Positions 7,752 through 16,424 of a DNA stretch of 64,000 nt are shown one piece after another. Under the pieces are notes generated by a model. It ran no database searches. It saw nothing but the letters and a program-made list of their open reading frames with translations, and had not been told where the DNA came from. Within the stretch, counting starts at the first letter, position 1. Every line of letters begins with the position of its first letter. Source of the stretch: Agromyces terreus (GTDB lineage: Bacteria > Actinomycetota > Actinomycetes > Actinomycetales > Microbacteriaceae); the NCBI RefSeq assembly GCF_009749465.1, contig NZ_WBIS01000004.1, positions 1 to 64,000 on the forward strand, in the 5' to 3' direction. The position numbers and the translations under genes are program-made.

Positions 7752-8420
7752 ATGCGATCGATCCGCAGCACCCGTACCGCACTCGCCGTGTTCTCGATCA
7801 CGGCCGTCGCCATGCTCGGCCTGGCCGGATGCAGCTCGGGCGACACCACGTCGTCCGAGTCCGACGAGTCCACCATGTCCGAAGAGGCCGCCCCTAGCGA
7901 GGAGGCCATGGAGGAGATGGACCCCGCCGCCGACCTCGTCGGCCCCGGTTGCGCCGCCTACGCCGAAGAGGTGCCCGACGGCGCCGGATCGGTCGCCGGC
8001 ATGGCCGAGGACCCGGTGGCGGTCGCGGCATCCAACAACCCGATCCTGACCACGCTCACCGCGGCGGTCTCGGGTCAGATCAACCCCGACGTGAACCTGG
8101 TCGACACGCTGAACGGTGACGAGTTCACCGTCTTCGCGCCCGTCGACGACGCGTTCGCGAAGATCGACGCCGCCACCATCGACACGCTCAAGACCGACGC
8201 CGACCTGCTGACGACGATCCTGACATACCACGTCGTGCCCGGGCAGCTCACGCCCGACGAGGTCGTCGGAACGCAGACGACCGTGCAGGGCGGCACCGTC
8301 GAGGTGACCGGCTCCGGCGACGACCTGATGGTCAACGACGCCAAGGTCATCTGCGGTGGCGTGCACACCGCCAACGCGACCGTCTACCTCATCGACACGG
8401 TGCTGATGCCCACGATGTGA
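7752..8420 (+). CDS. Fasciclin-domain surface lipoprotein
   Basis: 222 residues from ATG 7752 (GGAGGAG upstream). The signal peptide ends in a lipobox LGLAGC with C27. A Ser/Glu-rich linker precedes one FAS1 domain (about residues 85-222), with the H1-type motif [13 protein letters not shown] and the H2-type motif [11 protein letters not shown]. This resembles the actinobacterial MPT70/MPT83 type of secreted or anchored FAS1 proteins, thought to act in adhesion or surface interactions. A terminator hairpin follows the stop. Confidence 0.9.
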   Translation: MRSIRSTRTALAVFSITAVAMLGLAGCSSGDTTSSESDESTMSEEAAPSEEAMEEMDPAADLVGPGCAAYAEEVPDGAGSVAGMAEDPVAVAASNNPILTTLTAAVSGQINPDVNLVDTLNGDEFTVFAPVDDAFAKIDAATIDTLKTDADLLTTILTYHVVPGQLTPDEVVGTQTTVQGGTVEVTGSGDDLMVNDAKVICGGVHTANATVYLIDTVLMPTM

Positions 8421-8425
8421 CGATC

Positions 8426-8459
8426 GCCGGGTGCTCCGCCCTCGGGCGGAGCACCCGGC
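8426..8459 (+). terminator. Hairpin terminator after the fasciclin gene
   Basis: A perfect 15-bp stem (GCCGGGTGCTCCGCC paired with its complement) and a 4-base loop start six bases after the fasciclin stop. There is no T-tract, as is common for terminators in this GC range. Confidence 0.7.
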
Positions 8460-8515
8460 ACCCGCACCGAACGTCATGTCGCGGCATCCGCTCGCGCAAC
8501 TCAGGAGGAAACATC

Positions 8516-8932
8516 ATGGGAAACTCTGTCAACCGCATCGTCGGGGTCGTGTTCGGCGCGGTGTACCTCGTCGTCGGCCTGCTCGGCTTCGCCGTCACCG
8601 GCGGCGTCGGCTTCATCGCCACCGAGGGCGGGCTCCTGCTCGGGCTCTTCGCGGTGAACCCGCTGCACAACATCGCGCACCTGCTCATCGGAGCCGCGTT
8701 GCTCGTGGCCGGCATCGTGAGCGCCCGCGCGGCGAAGACGACGAACACCGTCGTCGGCGCCGCCTACCTGCTGCTCGGCATCGTCGGGTTCTTCCTGGCG
8801 GGCACCGCGGCGAACATCCTCGCGCTCAACACGGCCGACCACTTCCTGCACCTCGCGAGCGCGCTCGTGCTGCTCGGAGTCGGACTCGGCGCCGAGCGCT
8901 CGGTCTCGTCCACCCGCACGGCGACGGCCTAG
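8516..8932 (+). CDS. DUF4383 membrane protein
   Basis: 138 residues, ATG 8516 preceded by AGGAGGAAAC. Four transmembrane segments are evident. The NPLHNIAHLLIGAALL stretch with two histidines (about residues 50-65) and a second NTADHFLHLASALVLLGVGL match the DUF4383 layout found widely in Actinobacteria. The function of the family is unknown. The next gene starts 11 bases downstream and is also a membrane protein, so the two are probably one transcript. Confidence 0.85.
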   Translation: MGNSVNRIVGVVFGAVYLVVGLLGFAVTGGVGFIATEGGLLLGLFAVNPLHNIAHLLIGAALLVAGIVSARAAKTTNTVVGAAYLLLGIVGFFLAGTAANILALNTADHFLHLASALVLLGVGLGAERSVSSTRTATA

Positions 8933-8943
8933 GGAGCCCGGCC

Positions 8944-9561
8944 GTGTCGGCACTGACGGACCTCACGCGCAGCTGGCCCATGTTCGCCGCACTCGGCGCC
9001 GGGCTCGTGCTCACCGCGGTGGGCGCCGGTGCCCTGGGCGCAACGGCATGGGGGACCGCGGCGGCCGTCGCGCTCGTCGGGAGCGGCGTCGCCGCACTCG
9101 GCTGGGGCGTGGCGGCGCTGCGGGCAGGTCGTGCGCCCGCCCCCCGCGGCACGCTCGTCGTGTCGCTCGGGATCATCGCGGCGTCCGGGGCGGTCATCGC
9201 CTCGGGCGCCGCCCCCGATCTCGGCGTCTCGGTGCTGCCGATGCTCGCCGCCGACGTGTTCCTCGTCGCCGTCGCGTTCGGTGCCGCCGCAGCCTTGCGG
9301 TCTCGGCGCGTGGAGCGAGCGGATGCCGCGGGGCCGCGTCGAGCGGATGCCGCGGGGCCGCGTCGGGCGGATGCCTCGGGGCCGCGTCGGGCGGATGCCT
9401 CGGGCGGGCGTCGATCCGGCGCTCGCGCCTCGACGATCGGCATGCTCGTCGGCGCGACCCTCGTCGCCGCGCTCGCCACCCCCGCGCTCGCCGCGACGGA
9501 GGCCGGCGAGGTCGCCGTGCCGCACGGCGAACTGCACGGCGACGTCGGCCACCACCACTGA
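8944..9561 (+). CDS. Membrane protein with internal RADAAGP repeats
   Basis: 205 residues from GTG 8944. Residues 1-115 hold about four transmembrane helices; residues about 122-157 are a hydrophilic linker made of four near-identical RADAAGPR units; a last transmembrane segment (STIGMLVGATLVAALATPALA) precedes a His-rich end (HGELHGDVGHHH). The linker is encoded by a 24-bp tandem repeat carrying the GGATGCC heptamer, so it probably grew by repeat expansion. Family not recognised. It is likely cotranscribed with the DUF4383 gene. Confidence 0.65.
   Translation: MSALTDLTRSWPMFAALGAGLVLTAVGAGALGATAWGTAAAVALVGSGVAALGWGVAALRAGRAPAPRGTLVVSLGIIAASGAVIASGAAPDLGVSVLPMLAADVFLVAVAFGAAAALRSRRVERADAAGPRRADAAGPRRADASGPRRADASGGRRSGARASTIGMLVGATLVAALATPALAATEAGEVAVPHGELHGDVGHHH
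9317..9412 (+). repeat. 24-bp tandem repeat (4 units) inside a coding region
   Basis: Four units of the form GAGCGGATGCCGCGGGGCCG plus CGTC lie at 9317, 9341, 9365 and 9389, the later ones with small changes (GAG to GGG, GCC to CTC). Period 24 keeps the reading frame and encodes RADAAGPR-like units. Each unit carries one GGATGCC heptamer. Confidence 0.9.
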
Positions 9562-9588
9562 TCCGGCGACGCCGGACCCACAGACCCC

Positions 9589-9664
9589 GCCTCCTCGCGT
9601 GCCGGCGACGCGCGCGAGGAGGCGGCCCAGAAGACGGCCCCGGGGACCCCGACCCCGGGGCCGT
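9589..9664. terminator. Two consecutive strong hairpins
   Basis: The first stem is GCCTCCTCGCG (9589-9599) with CGCGAGGAGGC (9613-9623). The second is a perfect 12-bp stem, ACGGCCCCGGGG (9634-9645) with CCCCGGGGCCGT (9653-9664). They follow the stop at 9561 and lie between convergent genes. Confidence 0.7.
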
Positions 9665-9706
9665 CGTCATGCCCCGAGCGCAGTCGCGAGCGCGACATGC
9701 TCGAAC

Positions 9707-9764
9707 GCGCGCGAATGCGACGAGTGCGCGCGGTTCGCACCGCGCGCTCGTCGCATTCGCGCGC
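9707..9764. repeat. Long perfect-arm palindrome between convergent genes
   Basis: The left arm GCGCGCGAATGCGACGAG, then a TG bulge, then CGCGCGG (9707-9733) pairs with 9740-9764; the loop is TTCGCA. This gives 25 paired bases with a 2-base bulge, well beyond a normal terminator. It lies between the convergent genes ending at 9561 and 9809 and may act as a bidirectional terminator or be a structured repeat. Confidence 0.8.
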
Positions 9765-9808
9765 ACTCGGCGGGGGCGGGGGCGGAGTTGGGCGTGCGGA
9801 GGCGGGTG

Positions 9809-10816
9809 TCAGACGAACGAGTCCGTGTCGACCGGCGTGCGCAGGTCGGCTGCGGCGCGCACGTCGGCTTCGCGCTGCTCGCGGTTCTTGCGGATCATCC
9901 GGTCGTCGCGCAGCGGCAGGTGCAGATGCTCCTCGGCCGGGATGCCCGAACGGAGCTGGCGCACCCGCTCCACCTCGGTGTCGAGCACCGCGCCGAGCAT
10001 GATCGCGAGGTTCGACAGCCAGAACCACAGCATGAACGCCACGGCGAACCCGAGTGCGCCGTAGTTGCGCTCGTACGTTCCGAAGCCCACCGCATACCAG
10101 CCGAACAGCAGCGTCGCCGCGGCCCACACGAGCATCGCGCCGACCGCGCCGACGCTGAACCACCGGAAGTTGCGGCGACGCACGTTCGGCGTCGCCCAGT
10201 AGAGGAGCGCGATCGTGAGGGCCATCAGGCCGAGCGCCAACGGGATCTTCGCGAGATCCCACCAGAAGACGACCCCCTCGTCGAGGCCGAGCGACCGGGC
10301 CGCGGCATCCGCCACCGGCCCGCTCAGCAGCAGGATCAGCGCGAGCGCCCCGCCCAGCACGAGTGCCGCCGCCGCAACGAGGAGCATGAGCGGGCGCGAC
10401 TTCCAGAACGGGCGGCCCTCGCCGACGTGCAGGATGCGGTTCATGCCGCGCCCGAACACGCCGAGGTAGCCCGACGTCGACCAGAGCGCGCCCGCGAGCC
10501 CCACGAAGATCGCGAACCACTGATGCGACCGGTCGAGCAGCTCTTCGACCGGGCCGCTGAGCGCGGCGGCCACCGAGTCGCCCCCGAGATCGGAGACGAC
10601 GCCCAGGACGTCGCGCGTCACGTCCTGCGCCGTGCCGAACGCCCCGAGGATCGCGAGGGCGGCGAGGGTCGCCGGGAACATGGTGAGCACCGCGTAGTAC
10701 GTGAGCGCCGACGCGATGTCGGCGCTCTGGTTGATGCGGAACTCGTGCCACGTGCGGACGGCGATCAGGCGCCATTCGTGCCGCGAGACGCGAATGGGGG
10801 AGTCCTCGTGCGTCAT
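9809..10816 (-). CDS. YihY/BrkB-family inner membrane protein
   Basis: 335 residues from ATG 10816, with GAGGAAGG upstream. Six transmembrane segments are visible, with the family's signature regions: ADIASALTYYAVLTMFPATLAAL (given here only as a broken motif ASALTYYAVLTMFP, about residues 35-48), the IFVGLAGALWSTSGYLGVF segment, and the C-terminal NYGALGFAVAFMLWFWLSNL. A long polar C-terminal tail follows. YihY-type proteins (once called RNase BN or BrkB) are membrane proteins of uncertain role. It ends next to a large palindrome shared with the convergent membrane gene. Confidence 0.9.
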   Translation of the reverse strand: MTHEDSPIRVSRHEWRLIAVRTWHEFRINQSADIASALTYYAVLTMFPATLAALAILGAFGTAQDVTRDVLGVVSDLGGDSVAAALSGPVEELLDRSHQWFAIFVGLAGALWSTSGYLGVFGRGMNRILHVGEGRPFWKSRPLMLLVAAAALVLGGALALILLLSGPVADAAARSLGLDEGVVFWWDLAKIPLALGLMALTIALLYWATPNVRRRNFRWFSVGAVGAMLVWAAATLLFGWYAVGFGTYERNYGALGFAVAFMLWFWLSNLAIMLGAVLDTEVERVRQLRSGIPAEEHLHLPLRDDRMIRKNREQREADVRAAADLRTPVDTDSFV

Positions 10817-10890
10817 CTTCGCCTTCCTCGGGTGATCGGCTCCCGCCGATGATCGCACCTGCATCCGCTCAGGTCGAGCCGATCGCCGGA

Positions 10891-11943
10891 TCAGCCGAGG
10901 TTCGCGTGCAGGAAGCCCGCCACCCGGACGCGCATCGCCTCGTCGAGGATGCCGATCGAGTGCTCGGAGCCGGGCGCGACGGCCAGCTCGACCTCGACCC
11001 CGGCTGCGGCGAGTTCGTCGGCCAGCCGCTGCGACTGGCCGAGCGGGATGATCTCGGTCTCGGCGTGGCCGATGAGGAACGGCGGGTCGCTCGCGTCGAC
11101 GAACGTCGCCGGCGAGGCATCCGTCGCCTGCCGGCACGCGTCGATGGCGTCGGGCTCGCATCCGAGGTAGTCGGCGACGATGCCGCGGAGCCAGGGGGAC
11201 GCCCCGTCGGCGAGCAGCGACTCGGCCGAGAGCCCGACCGGGCCCGAGAGCTCGGCGACCGCCGCGACCCGCGAACCCTCGTCGAGCGGCCCTTCGCCGG
11301 TCGTGCCGAGCAACGCCGCGAGGTTGCCGCCGGCCGAACCGCCGAACGCGCCGATGCGCGTCGGATCGAGGCCGAACCGGCTCGCCTGCTCGGGGTCGCG
11401 CAGCCACGCGACGGCATGCGCCACGTCTTCGATCGCCGCCGGGAACCGCACCTCGGGCACGAGCCGGTAGTTGACGGATGCCGCGACGAAGCCCTCGCTC
11501 GCGAGCCACATGCAGACGTTCCGCCAGTCGGCGTTCGCCTTGTCGCCGCGCGCCCAACTGCCGCCGTGGATCGACACGACCGCGGGCAGCGCGGTCACGT
11601 CGTCGTCGGTCAGCGCCGCGGCGGCGGCCGGGGCGGCCTCGGCGGGCATCGAAGCCGGTCGGCAGATGTCGAGCGTGAGCACGGTGCCGTCGTCGCGCAC
11701 CCCGTACTCGAGGTCGGCGTCGACGGTGATGCCCTCGGGCGCGGTGAACGTGCGGATGCCGACGATCGCGGGGGTCGTGACCTCGCTCGCGGCCTGCGCC
11801 TCGCCCGGGTCGAGCTCGCGAAGCTGGTGGTGGAAGCCCGAGAGGGCGGACACGCCGACGATCGCCGCGAGGGCGGCAGCGGCGGTCACCAGGACTCGCC
11901 GGGAGCGAATGCCGGAGCCGCCTGCGTTTCGGGTCGAGGTCAC
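10891..11943 (-). CDS. Secreted or membrane-anchored alpha/beta-hydrolase (esterase/lipase)
   Basis: 350 residues from GTG 11943, chosen because CGGAG lies upstream and the next residues form a signal anchor (RRVLVTAAAALAAIVGVSAL); the frame extends back to 12021. The catalytic domain shows the HSL/carboxylesterase signature: oxyanion HGGSWARGD near residue 124, nucleophile GGSAGG near 202, and GSEHSIG supplying the histidine near 328. It probably hydrolyses esters outside the cytoplasm; the substrate is unknown. It is divergent from the RNA helicase. Confidence 0.8.
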   Translation of the reverse strand: MTSTRNAGGSGIRSRRVLVTAAAALAAIVGVSALSGFHHQLRELDPGEAQAASEVTTPAIVGIRTFTAPEGITVDADLEYGVRDDGTVLTLDICRPASMPAEAAPAAAAALTDDDVTALPAVVSIHGGSWARGDKANADWRNVCMWLASEGFVAASVNYRLVPEVRFPAAIEDVAHAVAWLRDPEQASRFGLDPTRIGAFGGSAGGNLAALLGTTGEGPLDEGSRVAAVAELSGPVGLSAESLLADGASPWLRGIVADYLGCEPDAIDACRQATDASPATFVDASDPPFLIGHAETEIIPLGQSQRLADELAAAGVEVELAVAPGSEHSIGILDEAMRVRVAGFLHANLG

Positions 11944-12251
11944 CAGGAGCTCCGGGTTCAGGGGTGCAGCGATGCTACTCCGCGGATGCCGCAGGGCAAA
12001 GTCGAGGACCGGCGGCGACATCGCCGGGTGTACGGCGGTTTCTCAGCGGCATCCGCTATTCTTCAAAGGTCGGTTCTGGACACCGCGCATGTCGTGCGGA
12101 TGGGTTTGTGAGTCCAGGGGCCGGTTTCGGGGCAGTCGCCCTCGAATAGTCACCGTATGTGAACGGCCCCGGTCGACGATGTTCCGGGTTCTCAGCGCGC
12201 CGCCCCGCGGCGGTACTGCCATGTACTTGAAGTAACCCAGAAAGCATCGCC
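11944..12251 (+). promoter_or_regulatory. Upstream region and possible long leader of the DEAD-box helicase gene
   Basis: These 308 bases between divergent genes hold no supported CDS. A possible -10 (TATTCT, about 12057) follows CGGCATCCGC; it would give a leader of about 190 bases. Cold-inducible RNA helicase genes often have long structured leaders, so a regulatory role is possible but not shown. A CGCGCCGCCCCGCGGCGG stretch near 12200 can fold. Confidence 0.3.
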
Positions 12252-14642
12252 ATGCCCAAGAACAAGAAGCCCGCCGGCGGCCGACCCGCCAAGAACTTCG
12301 ACCCCTCCTACGCGAAGGGCGGCAAGCCCGCGCGCCACGGGTCGTCCAAGCCCGGCAGCCGCAGCGCCGGCCACCGCGGATACCGCGCCGAAGAGGCCGA
12401 AGCGCCTCGCGCCAAGGACCGTTGGTCGCGCGACGAGCGCGTCTCCGCCGGTCGCTCGCCGCACCGCGCTGACCGTGCCGACCGTGCGCCTCGCGACGAC
12501 CGTGCTCCTCGGTCGTACGACCGCGGCGGCCGCGACGAGCGCCCCGCGCGTTCGAACGATCGCGACGACCGCGCTCCCCGCTCGTACGACCGCGGCGGGC
12601 GCGACGACCGTGCGCCCCGTTCGTACGACCGCGATGACCGTGCTCCCCGTTCGTACGACCGCGGCGGCCGCGACGAGCGTCCCGCGCGTTCGAACGATCG
12701 CGACGACCGCGCTCCCCGCTCGTATGACCGCAACGAGCGTCCCGTGCGCTCGTTCGACCGCAACGACCGCACGGACCGTGCTCCCCGTTCGTACGATCGC
12801 GATGACCGTGCCCCTCGCTCGTACGACCGCGGCGGCCGCGACGAGCGCCCCGCGCGCTCGTACGACCGCAATGATCGCAACGACCGTGCGGCTCGCCCGG
12901 CCCGCTCGTTCGATCGCGATGACCGTGCGCCTCGTTCGTTCGATCGCGATGACCGTGCGCCTCGTTCGTTCGACCGCAACGACCGCAACGACCGCGCACC
13001 TCGTTCGTTCGACCGGAACGACCGCGCCGACCGCGCCCCCCGTTCGTTCGACCGGAACGACCGCCCGACGCGCTCCTTCGAGCGCGACGAGCGCGCGCCG
13101 CGCCGCGACTTCGACCGCAACGACCGCCCCGCACGCCGCGACTTCGACCGCCCGGGCTTCCAGGACTCCGCGCGCCGCCCGTCGAGCTTCTACCCGGCCA
13201 AGGACGCCGGTGCCCACTTCACCCCGAACGACGACGTCGTGCTCGAGCGCCTCGAGGCCGAGGCCATCCAGGCCGGCGACGTCGACGGCGTGAGCTTCGG
13301 CGACCTCGGTCTCGGGCCGAACGTCGTGCGCGTGCTCGCCGAGCTCGGCGCGGCATCCCCGTTCCCGATCCAGGCCGCGACCATCCCGGTCGTGCTCGAG
13401 GGTCGCGACGTGCTCGGCCGCGGCAAGACCGGCTCCGGCAAGACCATCGCCTTCGGCGCCCCGACGGTCGAGCGCCTCATGAGCCTGTGGGCCCAGTCGG
13501 GCAAGGCCGGCGGCAAGCGCCAGATGGGCCGTCGCCCCCGCGCGCTCATCCTCGCCCCGACCCGCGAGCTCGCGCTGCAGATCGACCGCACCGTGCAGCC
13601 CATCGCGCAGAGCGTCGGCCTCTTCACCACGCAGATCTACGGCGGCGTGCCCCAGGGTCGTCAGGTCGGCGCGCTCCAGCGCGGCGTCGACATCGTGATC
13701 GGCACCCCCGGCCGCATCGAGGACCTCATCGAGCAGGGCCGCCTCGACCTCAGCGAGATCGCCATCACGGTGCTCGATGAGGCCGACCACATGTGCGACC
13801 TCGGGTTCCTCGAGCCGGTGCAGCGCATCCTCCGCCGCACCGCGAAGGGCAGCCAGCGGCTCCTCTTCTCGGCAACCCTCGACCAGGGCGTCGCGACGCT
13901 CGTCGACGAGTTCCTCGTCGACCCGGCCGTGCACGAGGTCGCCGGCGAAGACCAGGCCTCCTCGACGATCGAGCACCGCGTGTTCGTCATCGAGAACCGC
14001 GAGAAGCGCGACATCGTCGCCCAGCTCGCCAACCGCAAGGGCAAGACCCTCGTCTTCAGCCGCACGCGTGCGTTCGCAGAAGACCTCACCGATCACCTCG
14101 AGGACTTCGGCATCCGTGCCGTCGCGCTGCACGGCGACCTCAACCAGTCGCGCCGCACGCGCAACCTGCAGCAGCTCACCTCTGGCCGGGTCGACGTGCT
14201 CGTGGCGACGGATGTCGCGGCGCGCGGCATCCACGTCGACGACATCGACCTCGTGATCCAGGCCGACGCGCCCGACGAGTACAAGACGTACCTGCACCGC
14301 GCCGGCCGCACCGGCCGCGCCGGCAAGGAGGGACGTGTCGTCACGCTCATCCCGCGCAACCGCCAGCGTCGCATGACCGACCTGCTCGACCGCGCCGAGA
14401 TCGCCGCGCCGTTCGAGTTCCTCGCGTTCGGCGAGGAGGCGTTCCCCGAGGACGCGCCCGGCTACGTGGCTCCTGTCGCCGAGGTCGCCGAGGTCGAGGA
14501 GGCCGTCGAGGTCGAGGCATCCGCCGCTCCCGAGGCATCCGACGCCCCCGAGCAGGAGCAGCCCGACACGGCCGACACCCCCGACGTGCTCGAGGAGGCC
14601 GACGAGACGATCGAGTCCGACGACGAGCAGCAGACCGTCTGA
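12252..14642 (+). CDS. DEAD-box RNA helicase with long repetitive Arg/Asp-rich N-terminus
   Basis: 796 residues. The helicase core runs from about residue 340: Q-motif FPIQAATIP, motif I GRGKTGSGKT (about 388-397), Ia PTRELA, TPGR, motif II LDEADHM (about 506), SAT (about 540), then the second RecA domain with ATDVAARGIH and HRAGRTGRAG (about 682). Residues about 70-310 are degenerate repeats of DRDDRAPRSYDR and RGGRDERPARS type, a disordered RNA-binding-like tail unusually placed before the core. The C-terminus is acidic (DEQQTV end). It probably remodels RNA in ribosome assembly, decay or cold adaptation. A terminator hairpin follows at 14680. Confidence 0.93.
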   Translation: MPKNKKPAGGRPAKNFDPSYAKGGKPARHGSSKPGSRSAGHRGYRAEEAEAPRAKDRWSRDERVSAGRSPHRADRADRAPRDDRAPRSYDRGGRDERPARSNDRDDRAPRSYDRGGRDDRAPRSYDRDDRAPRSYDRGGRDERPARSNDRDDRAPRSYDRNERPVRSFDRNDRTDRAPRSYDRDDRAPRSYDRGGRDERPARSYDRNDRNDRAARPARSFDRDDRAPRSFDRDDRAPRSFDRNDRNDRAPRSFDRNDRADRAPRSFDRNDRPTRSFERDERAPRRDFDRNDRPARRDFDRPGFQDSARRPSSFYPAKDAGAHFTPNDDVVLERLEAEAIQAGDVDGVSFGDLGLGPNVVRVLAELGAASPFPIQAATIPVVLEGRDVLGRGKTGSGKTIAFGAPTVERLMSLWAQSGKAGGKRQMGRRPRALILAPTRELALQIDRTVQPIAQSVGLFTTQIYGGVPQGRQVGALQRGVDIVIGTPGRIEDLIEQGRLDLSEIAITVLDEADHMCDLGFLEPVQRILRRTAKGSQRLLFSATLDQGVATLVDEFLVDPAVHEVAGEDQASSTIEHRVFVIENREKRDIVAQLANRKGKTLVFSRTRAFAEDLTDHLEDFGIRAVALHGDLNQSRRTRNLQQLTSGRVDVLVATDVAARGIHVDDIDLVIQADAPDEYKTYLHRAGRTGRAGKEGRVVTLIPRNRQRRMTDLLDRAEIAAPFEFLAFGEEAFPEDAPGYVAPVAEVAEVEEAVEVEASAAPEASDAPEQEQPDTADTPDVLEEADETIESDDEQQTV
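12470..13140 (+). repeat. Degenerate coding repeats in the helicase N-terminus
   Basis: More than twenty copies of short units such as GACCGTGCTCCTCGTTCG and TACGACCGCGGCGGCCGCGA alternate over about 670 bases. They encode runs of DRAPRS, YDRGGRDERPARS and FDRNDR. Units differ by third-position changes and swapping of Y, F and N, which points to repeat expansion followed by divergence. Confidence 0.85.
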
Positions 14643-14679
14643 GGCATCCGCCGCCCGAGCCGCCGCAGCGCAGCTGAAC

Positions 14680-14711
14680 GAGGCCCCGCGTCGCATCCGA
14701 CGCGGGGTCTC
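14680..14711 (+). terminator. Terminator hairpin after the RNA helicase gene
   Basis: GAGGCCCCGCGTCG (14680-14693) pairs with CGACGCGGGGTCTC (14698-14711), with one wobble or mismatch and a CATC loop. It is 37 bases after the helicase stop. Confidence 0.65.
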
Positions 14712-14758
14712 GTCGCGTTCGGCGCCGGCTGGACTTCGGGGTCCGTGACCCGTTCGGG

Positions 14759-14788
14759 TTGCGCGCGGCATCCGTCGTTGCGTACGCT
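14759..14788 (+). promoter_or_regulatory. Candidate promoter of the MHS transporter gene
   Basis: TTGCGC (14759-14764), an 18-base spacer and TACGCT (14783-14788) resemble a housekeeping promoter. A PaaR-like operator begins six bases after the -10, where a bound repressor would block initiation. Confidence 0.4.
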
Positions 14789-14793
14789 CAATT

Positions 14794-14815
14794 CCCAACC
14801 GAACAATCGGTCAGG
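14794..14815. promoter_or_regulatory. PaaR-type operator 1 (transporter gene)
   Basis: CCCAACCGAACAATCGG followed by TCAGG is an inverted repeat (ACCGA...TCGGT). It matches the pattern at 16371, 27415 and 30574. It also resembles the operator I recall for Corynebacterium glutamicum PaaR: ACTNACCG, NNCGNN, CGGTNAGT. It has one mismatch in the central CG. Confidence 0.6.
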
Positions 14816-14880
14816 AAGTCGGGCGACGACGTCGGCTTCCGGGTCCATTCCCCCAAGCACGCCAGAACAACGGAGTTCGC

Positions 14881-16200
14881 ATGTCGACCGAAGTCAGAGA
14901 GAGCACGAAGCCCGGGCGCATGCCCGCCGAGGAGCGGAGGGTGCTCGCGGGCACCCTCGTCGGCACCTCGATCGAGTGGTACGACTTCTTCATCTACGCC
15001 CAGGCGGCCGGCCTCGTGCTCGCGCCGCTCTTCCTCGCCCCCGTCGCCGAGTCGAACCCGGGCCTCGCCCAGGTGCTCGCGTTCGCGACCATCGGCATCT
15101 CGTTCCTCTTCCGCCCGCTGGGCGCGGTCGTCGCCGGCTACCTCGGCGACAAGCTCGGACGCAAGCGGATGCTGGTCTTCACCCTCATCATGATGGGCCT
15201 GTCGACCTCGCTCATCGGCTTCCTGCCGACCTACGCCGCGATCGGCATCGCGGCGCCCATCCTGCTCATCCTGCTGCGCATCCTCCAGGGCTTCTCCGCC
15301 GGCGGAGAGTGGGGCGGCGCGGCGCTCATGGCGGTCGAGCACGCCCCGAACGGCAAGCGCGGCTTCTTCGGCGCCTTCCCGCAGATCGGCGTGCCCGTCG
15401 GCATGATCCTCGCCACGTTCACGCTGTGGGTGCTGACGAGCTCGATGTCGCCCGAGGCCTTCATGGCGTGGGGCTGGCGCATCCCGTTCCTGCTCTCGAT
15501 CGTGCTCATCATCGTCGGCTACGTGATCCGTCGCGCGGTCGAGGAGAGCCCCGTCTTCGAGGAGCTCCTGAAGCGCCGTAAGGAATCCTCGACCCCGCTG
15601 CGCGAGCTGTTCCGCCACAACACCAAGCAGGTCGTGCTCACCGCCGTCATCTTCATCGCGAACAACGCCGCGGGCTACCTGCTCATCGCCTACTTCGCGA
15701 CCTACGCGGTCACCGCGCTCGGCATGGACCGCCCGAGCGTGCTGCTCGCGACCACGTTCGCCTCGTTCGGCTGGCTCGTGTTCACGCTCTTCGGCGGGCG
15801 CATCTCCGACCGGCTCGGGCGGGTGCGCACGTTCCAGATCGGGTACGCGTTCCTCGCGCTGTGGGCGATCCCGATGTGGTTCCTCATCGACACCGGCAAC
15901 ATCGTCTGGTACTTCGTCGCGCTGTTCGTGATGACCTTCGGGCTCGGGCTCTCGTACGGACCGCAGGCCGCGCTCTACGCCGAGATGTTCCCGGCGCGCG
16001 TGCGCTACTCGGGCGTCTCGATCGGCTACGCGCTCGGCGCCATCCTCGGCGGCGCGTTCGCCCCGATGATCGCCGAGGCCCTGCTCAACGCGACCGGCCA
16101 GTCGTGGACGATCGGCCTCTACATCGCGATCGCCAGCGTCATCTCGCTCATCGGCGTCTCGCTGGTCAAGGAGACGAAGGGCCGCGACCTGCTCGACTGA
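14881..16200 (+). CDS. MHS-family MFS transporter, candidate phenylacetate permease
   Basis: 439 residues, twelve transmembrane segments. It has the metabolite:H+ symporter marks: SIEWYDFFIYAQAAGLVLAP at the start, GYLGDKLGRKRML in the loop after helix 2, and RILQGFSAGGEWGGAALM in helix 4. Family members (ShiA, KgtP, ProP, aromatic acid permeases) import organic acids with protons. The PaaR-like operator 66 bases upstream and the paaJ operon next door suggest it imports phenylacetate or a related acid; that substrate is inferred. A terminator hairpin follows at 16210. Confidence 0.85.
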   Translation: MSTEVRESTKPGRMPAEERRVLAGTLVGTSIEWYDFFIYAQAAGLVLAPLFLAPVAESNPGLAQVLAFATIGISFLFRPLGAVVAGYLGDKLGRKRMLVFTLIMMGLSTSLIGFLPTYAAIGIAAPILLILLRILQGFSAGGEWGGAALMAVEHAPNGKRGFFGAFPQIGVPVGMILATFTLWVLTSSMSPEAFMAWGWRIPFLLSIVLIIVGYVIRRAVEESPVFEELLKRRKESSTPLRELFRHNTKQVVLTAVIFIANNAAGYLLIAYFATYAVTALGMDRPSVLLATTFASFGWLVFTLFGGRISDRLGRVRTFQIGYAFLALWAIPMWFLIDTGNIVWYFVALFVMTFGLGLSYGPQAALYAEMFPARVRYSGVSIGYALGAILGGAFAPMIAEALLNATGQSWTIGLYIAIASVISLIGVSLVKETKGRDLLD

Positions 16201-16209
16201 GCGACGGAT

Positions 16210-16252
16210 GCCCCGGCCCCGCGCCCCGGTTCGCACTCGTGCGGGCCGGGGC
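16210..16252 (+). terminator. Terminator hairpin after the transporter gene
   Basis: GCCCCGGCCC (16210-16219) pairs perfectly with GGGCCGGGGC (16243-16252). It is followed by GTTTCG, the nearest thing to a T-rich tail. Confidence 0.6.
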
Positions 16253-16360
16253 GTTTCGCGTTCGGCATCCCGAGCGGATGCCGCGGGGCCGGCGTCGGGT
16301 CGGGCGGATGTCGCCGGCCGCCGGCCGACGGCGCCCGGGTGGCGTGCCGGCGGGTGCGCG

Positions 16361-16369
16361 TGCCATAAT
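16361..16369 (+). promoter_or_regulatory. Extended -10 promoter element of paaJFH
   Basis: TGC directly before CATAAT forms an extended -10. No good -35 is seen, which fits an extended -10 promoter. The PaaR-type operator starts two bases downstream. Confidence 0.5.
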
Positions 16370-16370
16370 T

Positions 16371-16392
16371 ACTTCCTGAACGGTCGGTCACT
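16371..16392. promoter_or_regulatory. PaaR-type operator 2 (paaJFH)
   Basis: ACTTCCTGAACGGTCGG then TCACT. Half-sites and spacing match the sites at 14794, 27415 and 30574, including the outer ACT and ACT. It lies between the -10 and the paaJ start, the position expected of a repressor site. Confidence 0.7.
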
Positions 16393-16424
16393 AATTCGAC
16401 CGGACAACGACGTCAGGAGATTCG

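Noticed and set aside
9589-9808. A small RNA gene between convergent genes
   Set aside because: The region is made of three strong hairpins and short GC linkers that are well explained as terminators; no promoter is visible.
12192-14798. A 868-codon minus-strand open frame opposite the DEAD-box helicase
   Set aside because: It mirrors the helicase coding strand; the helicase has all family motifs in order, and the antisense has none.
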